A stretch of 64,000 nt of DNA from JAJDTT01 sp022827025 (lineage in GTDB: Bacteria > Acidobacteriota > UBA6911 > RPQK01 > JAJDTT01), in assembly GCA_965203535.1 (NCBI GenBank), contig OZ241897.1:3472001-3536000 (forward strand), given 5' to 3'. The translations under genes and the position numbers were made by a program. The notes under the pieces were generated by a model, which searched no databases, had not been told where the DNA came from, and was given only the letters and a program-made list of their open reading frames with translations. Shown piece by piece: positions 61,060 to 64,000 of this stretch. The stretch's first letter is position 1. Each line of letters opens with the position of its first letter.

Positions 61060-63773
61060 CCCGAATATCCCGAATCGACAAGATGACAGCCGCCGGGAGG
61101 GGGGACATTCTTGTCCCCCTCTTCATTGCCGACCCGGAATCGCGGGTTGCAATCCCCCGCTCCCACGCGGGCCCGCAGCCGGTGGGGGGACTTCTCGGGC
61201 GCCTGGGAATCTCGGTACGGATACTGTTGCTGTTCTGGCTGACCTGTCTTCCGGGTCAAGCGCTGGCTTTGCCGAGTGCAGCTTCGGAGACTCGGGGTAA
61301 GTCGGCGAAGCCGGAAACGGCAGAATCGGACTCCGCTCAAGCCGCCGGCGCGTCGGGCACAAGCGTGCTGGCCGATCCGGCAGCCAATCTCCAGCGAATC
61401 GTCCTGGAGCCGACGGACCTCGTTTTGGCCCATCCCGGCGCGACCCAGCGAGTGGTGGTCACAGGCTACTACGCCGACGGGACGGCCCACGACGTGACCC
61501 TCTATTGCCGCTACGTCTCCTCCTCCCCTCAGGTCCTCTCGGTCAGTGCCGACGGCATCCTGCGAGCCCTGACGCCGGGACGGGCCGAAGTCGAAGCGCG
61601 GCTGGGAGAAGCCCGCTCCGGCCTCCGGGCCAGGGTGTCCGACCAGGCCGCCGAGGTGAGCATCAACTTCAGTCAGGACCTGCTGTCCATCTTTACTCAA
61701 AGGTCCTGCAACACTCCCACCTGCCACGGCGCAATCACGGGACAGGCCGGCTTCAAGCTCTCGCTGTTCGGTTACGACCCACACGCCGATTACCGGATGA
61801 TCGTCGAGGCGGAAGAAGGGCGCCGGGTCGATCTGGAACACCCGGAAAAGAGCCTGCTTCTGATGAAGCCCACCTTCAGCGTGCCCCACGGCGGCGGCAA
61901 ACGGCTGACCCTGGACTCGGCCGAATATGGAACCATCGCCGGTTGGCTGAAGCAGGGAGCCCAGTACAACGCGGACGGCCCCCGGGTGACCGACATCGCC
62001 ATCTATCCCCGGGAACGGATACTGCTCGGTTTGGGGACCCCCCAGCGCTGGGTGGTCTTGGGGCGCCTGTCCGACGGAACCACTCGGGACATGACCGGGG
62101 AAGTCAAGTATCAGGTGGGAAACGACAGCATCCTCCAAGTGACGCCGGAGGGTGAGTCGAAGGCGGTCGGGCGCGGCCAGACTCACGTGATGGTCCGGGC
62201 CATGGGCCGGGTCGCGGTTGCCCGGGTCGGCGTCGTGGATGAGCCTCCAATGGCCGACTATCCTCCCCTGTCGGCTTACAACTTCGTCGATGAGGCCATG
62301 ATCCGGCAGTGGAAAGAGTTGAATCTGATCCCATCGGAGATCTGCAGCGACGAGGAGTTTCTGAGACGGGTCTATATGGATGTGATCGGGTTGCTGCCGG
62401 CGGTCGAGGAGAGTGAGCGCTTCCTGGCGGATACACGGACTGACAAGAGGGCGGCCCTGATCGACGAACTGTTGGAGCGGGACGAGTACGCCATCTACTG
62501 GACGACCAAGCTCGGAGACAGTTTCCGCGTCCACCAGACAAACATTCCCAGTCGCGCGCAGGGCCTGCTCAAGAGGTTCATCCGGACCTTTCTCAGGGAA
62601 GACCGCCCCTACGATGAGTTCGTTCAAGAGATACTGACCAGCACCGGAGATCAGGCCAGGAATCCGGCGGCCATGTTCTGGGCCCCCATGTCCAATACCG
62701 TTCTGGACGTCACCAATGTCAATCAGGTGACGACCACCGTCAGCCGTCTCTTCCTGGGGATCCGGATGGAGTGCGTGGAATGCCACAACCATCCGCTGGA
62801 GAATCTGACCCAGGACGACTTCTTCGACTTGAGCGCGTTCTTCGGACAGTTGCGTCAGAAACGGGGATGGGAGACCTACCGCCGAGTCTGGTGGCTGGAC
62901 CCGAAGTCCCATTTTGTGCACCCGCGGACCAAGAAGCCGGTGCGGCCCAGAGTTCCTTTCGAACCGGATTTTCCGGTGAGGGCCAGCGGGGACTATCGTA
63001 AGGACTTGGCGGCGTGGATCACCTCACCCGAGAATCCCTATTTCGCCCGGTCCATCGTCAACCGCATCTGGAGGGAGTATTTCAACCTGGGAATCGTGGA
63101 GCCCTACGACGATTTCCGAACCACCAACCCTCCCTCCAACGAGGCTCTGCTGGACGGATTGGCCCGGCATCTGATCGACAACGGCTTTCGTTTGAAGGCG
63201 GTGCACCGGGCGATCCTCAACTCCGCGACCTACCAGCGGACATCCTCTCCCAATCCCCGGAACAACCTGGACGATCCTCGCTTGTTCACCCGCTACAACA
63301 TTCGCATTCTTCCCGCCGAGGCCATGCTCGACGCCTTGTCCCAAGTCACCGGAGTCGAGCACTCCTTCCAGGTCAGTCCCAAGGGAACCCGGGCCCAGGA
63401 GGTCATCTACCCCGACTACGCGGGTTATTTCCTGAGCATTTTCGGTTACCCGGAGCGCCTGAGCCTGGAGGAGCGGCCCAAGGAGCCCACGTTGAGCCAA
63501 GCCCTCCACATGAGGTTCGGCGACACGGTCATGGACAAGGTCCAATCGGATGAGAATGTGGTGGCCAAGCTGCTCGAGTCCGGCAGGACCGATCGCGAGA
63601 TCTACGATCATATCTTCATGAGCGCCTACAGCCGCCGGGCGACGGATCACGAGTGGAACCTCGCCTCCAACTACGTCGCCAGCATGGGTTCTCAGGGCGT
63701 GGAGCGGAAGCAGATTCTTGATGACCTTCTTTGGACCGTGATAAACTCGCAAGAATTCTTGGTCAATCATTAG
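61056..63773 (+). CDS. DUF1549/DUF1553 protein with Ig-like domains and cytochrome-type CxxCH motifs
   Basis: 905 residues from a GTG overlapping the preceding stop (GTGA). Codons ~14-42 are encoded by a REP hairpin. A GTG at 61182 opens a more typical signal peptide (LGRLGISVRILLLFWLTCLP), so 863 residues is possible. Order: Ig-like (BIG2) segment at ~105-190, a CNTPTCHGA motif, a second Ig-like segment, DUF1549 (DEEFLRRVYMDVIGLLPAVE) with CVECHNHP, and DUF1553 (RSIVNRIWREYFNLGIVEP). DUF1549/1553 proteins with haem motifs are common in Planctomycetes and Acidobacteria, and their role is unproven. Confidence 0.9.
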   Translation: MTRISRIDKMTAAGRGDILVPLFIADPESRVAIPRSHAGPQPVGGLLGRLGISVRILLLFWLTCLPGQALALPSAASETRGKSAKPETAESDSAQAAGASGTSVLADPAANLQRIVLEPTDLVLAHPGATQRVVVTGYYADGTAHDVTLYCRYVSSSPQVLSVSADGILRALTPGRAEVEARLGEARSGLRARVSDQAAEVSINFSQDLLSIFTQRSCNTPTCHGAITGQAGFKLSLFGYDPHADYRMIVEAEEGRRVDLEHPEKSLLLMKPTFSVPHGGGKRLTLDSAEYGTIAGWLKQGAQYNADGPRVTDIAIYPRERILLGLGTPQRWVVLGRLSDGTTRDMTGEVKYQVGNDSILQVTPEGESKAVGRGQTHVMVRAMGRVAVARVGVVDEPPMADYPPLSAYNFVDEAMIRQWKELNLIPSEICSDEEFLRRVYMDVIGLLPAVEESERFLADTRTDKRAALIDELLERDEYAIYWTTKLGDSFRVHQTNIPSRAQGLLKRFIRTFLREDRPYDEFVQEILTSTGDQARNPAAMFWAPMSNTVLDVTNVNQVTTTVSRLFLGIRMECVECHNHPLENLTQDDFFDLSAFFGQLRQKRGWETYRRVWWLDPKSHFVHPRTKKPVRPRVPFEPDFPVRASGDYRKDLAAWITSPENPYFARSIVNRIWREYFNLGIVEPYDDFRTTNPPSNEALLDGLARHLIDNGFRLKAVHRAILNSATYQRTSSPNPRNNLDDPRLFTRYNIRILPAEAMLDALSQVTGVEHSFQVSPKGTRAQEVIYPDYAGYFLSIFGYPERLSLEERPKEPTLSQALHMRFGDTVMDKVQSDENVVAKLLESGRTDREIYDHIFMSAYSRRATDHEWNLASNYVASMGSQGVERKQILDDLLWTVINSQEFLVNH
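61096..61122. repeat. REP-like hairpin inside the DUF1549 5' end
   Basis: GGGGGGACA-TTCT-TGTCCCCC, identical in core to those at 37380 and 45056. A further copy of the flank (GGTGGGGGGACTTCTCGGGC) lies at 61181-61200. Confidence 0.7.
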
Positions 63774-63787
63774 GGATTCAGCACGCC

Positions 63788-64000
63788 ATGAGAATCTATC
63801 CGGCAGAGTTGTCCTGTTGCCCGTCGCGGCGGGACTTCATTCGCATCGGCATGGCGAGTCTGGGAGGCGTGAGTCTCGCCAGCCTGCTGCGCCAGCAGAG
63901 CGCGTTGGGATCGAAGAAGCGGGATCTCAACTGCATCGTGCTGTTCCAGGCGGGCGGCAACAGTCAGGTCGACACGTGGGATCCCAAGCCGGACGCGGAG
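63788..64000 (+). CDS. DUF1501 protein, N-terminal fragment (cut by window end)
   Basis: 71 codons from the ATG at 63788. A twin-arginine signal is present (RRDFIRIGMASLGGVSLASL), then NCIVLFQAGGNSQVDTWDPK, the start of the DUF1501 (sulfatase-like) domain with its usual Q-x-G-x-x-x-Q-x-D-x-W-D-P-K pattern. It lies 14 bp after the DUF1549 gene, completing the PPC - DUF1549/1553 - DUF1501 set. Exported through Tat. The function of the family is unknown. Confidence 0.9.
   Translation, partial: MRIYPAELSCCPSRRDFIRIGMASLGGVSLASLLRQQSALGSKKRDLNCIVLFQAGGNSQVDTWDPKPDAE

Overview
The window is GC-rich, gene-dense bacterial DNA. It carries several very large SusC-like TonB receptors with carboxypeptidase-regulatory N-termini, two GWxTD proteins, several CRTAC1-type FG-GAP/ASPIC proteins, long TPR proteins, and a PPC - DUF1549/DUF1553 - DUF1501 cluster. 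Together these suggest an Acidobacteriota-like heterotroph living on glycans or peptides (sialidase, L-rhamnose mutarotase, ceramidase-like, M81 and Gfo/Idh genes). The phylum is inferred from protein families only; no rRNA or tRNA gene was seen.

Layout. 0-5.3 kb: tail of an ASPIC/UnbV protein, a 246-bp foldback element, a metal-type TonB receptor with His/Asp/Glu-rich loops and a small membrane partner, and a DUF418 membrane protein. 5.4-21.5 kb: a compact defence island. 21.5-24.4 kb: one intact sialidase, one internally deleted sialidase and a small membrane protein. 24.4-37.4 kb: two SusC-like receptors, a TPR protein, a GWxTD protein, a CRTAC1 protein and an IS fragment. 37.5-49.3 kb: two dehydrogenases, then TPR, FG-GAP, cytochrome-motif and TlpA-fused proteins. 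49.3-58.4 kb: small-molecule enzymes. 58.6-64 kb: the PPC/DUF1549/DUF1501 cluster, cut by the window edge.

The defence island is the most interesting part. On the minus strand, two tandem tyrosine recombinases are followed by a DUF1156 DNA methylase (copy A), an OLD/PARIS-like AAA ATPase, a DUF4276 TOPRIM-like protein and a DUF499 ATPase with an N-terminal HEPN (Swt1-like) domain. On the plus strand, facing away from copy A, lie a second DUF1156 methylase (copy B) and a DUF3883-containing SNF2 helicase. Helicase, methylase and ATPase match the core of HMA-type (helicase-methylase-ATPase) systems. The two methylases form a large inverted repeat around the recombinases. They are mosaics of near-identical and divergent blocks. 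Copy B stops exactly where a 99-bp near-identical block ends, so only copy A carries the 194-residue C-terminal tail that leads into the downstream operon. Inversion at that block would exchange methylase bodies in front of the fixed tail. This would be a DNA-inversion specificity switch like those known for hsdS or pglX, but in a DUF1156 system. This is inference from one sequence.

The intergenic DNA is rich in repeats. One family is REP-like hairpins (arms such as GGGGGAC/GTCCCCC, AGTGGGGG/CCCCCACT, GGCGATT/AATCGCC), several of which run into the ends of coding sequences. Another is a dispersed ~50-100-bp element with three copies. Gene remnants are frequent: sialidase 3' end, TonB receptor 5' end, ISKra4-like transposase, and a TonB-to-thioredoxin-scale gene split by an in-frame TGA in the CRTAC1-TlpA-TPR gene.
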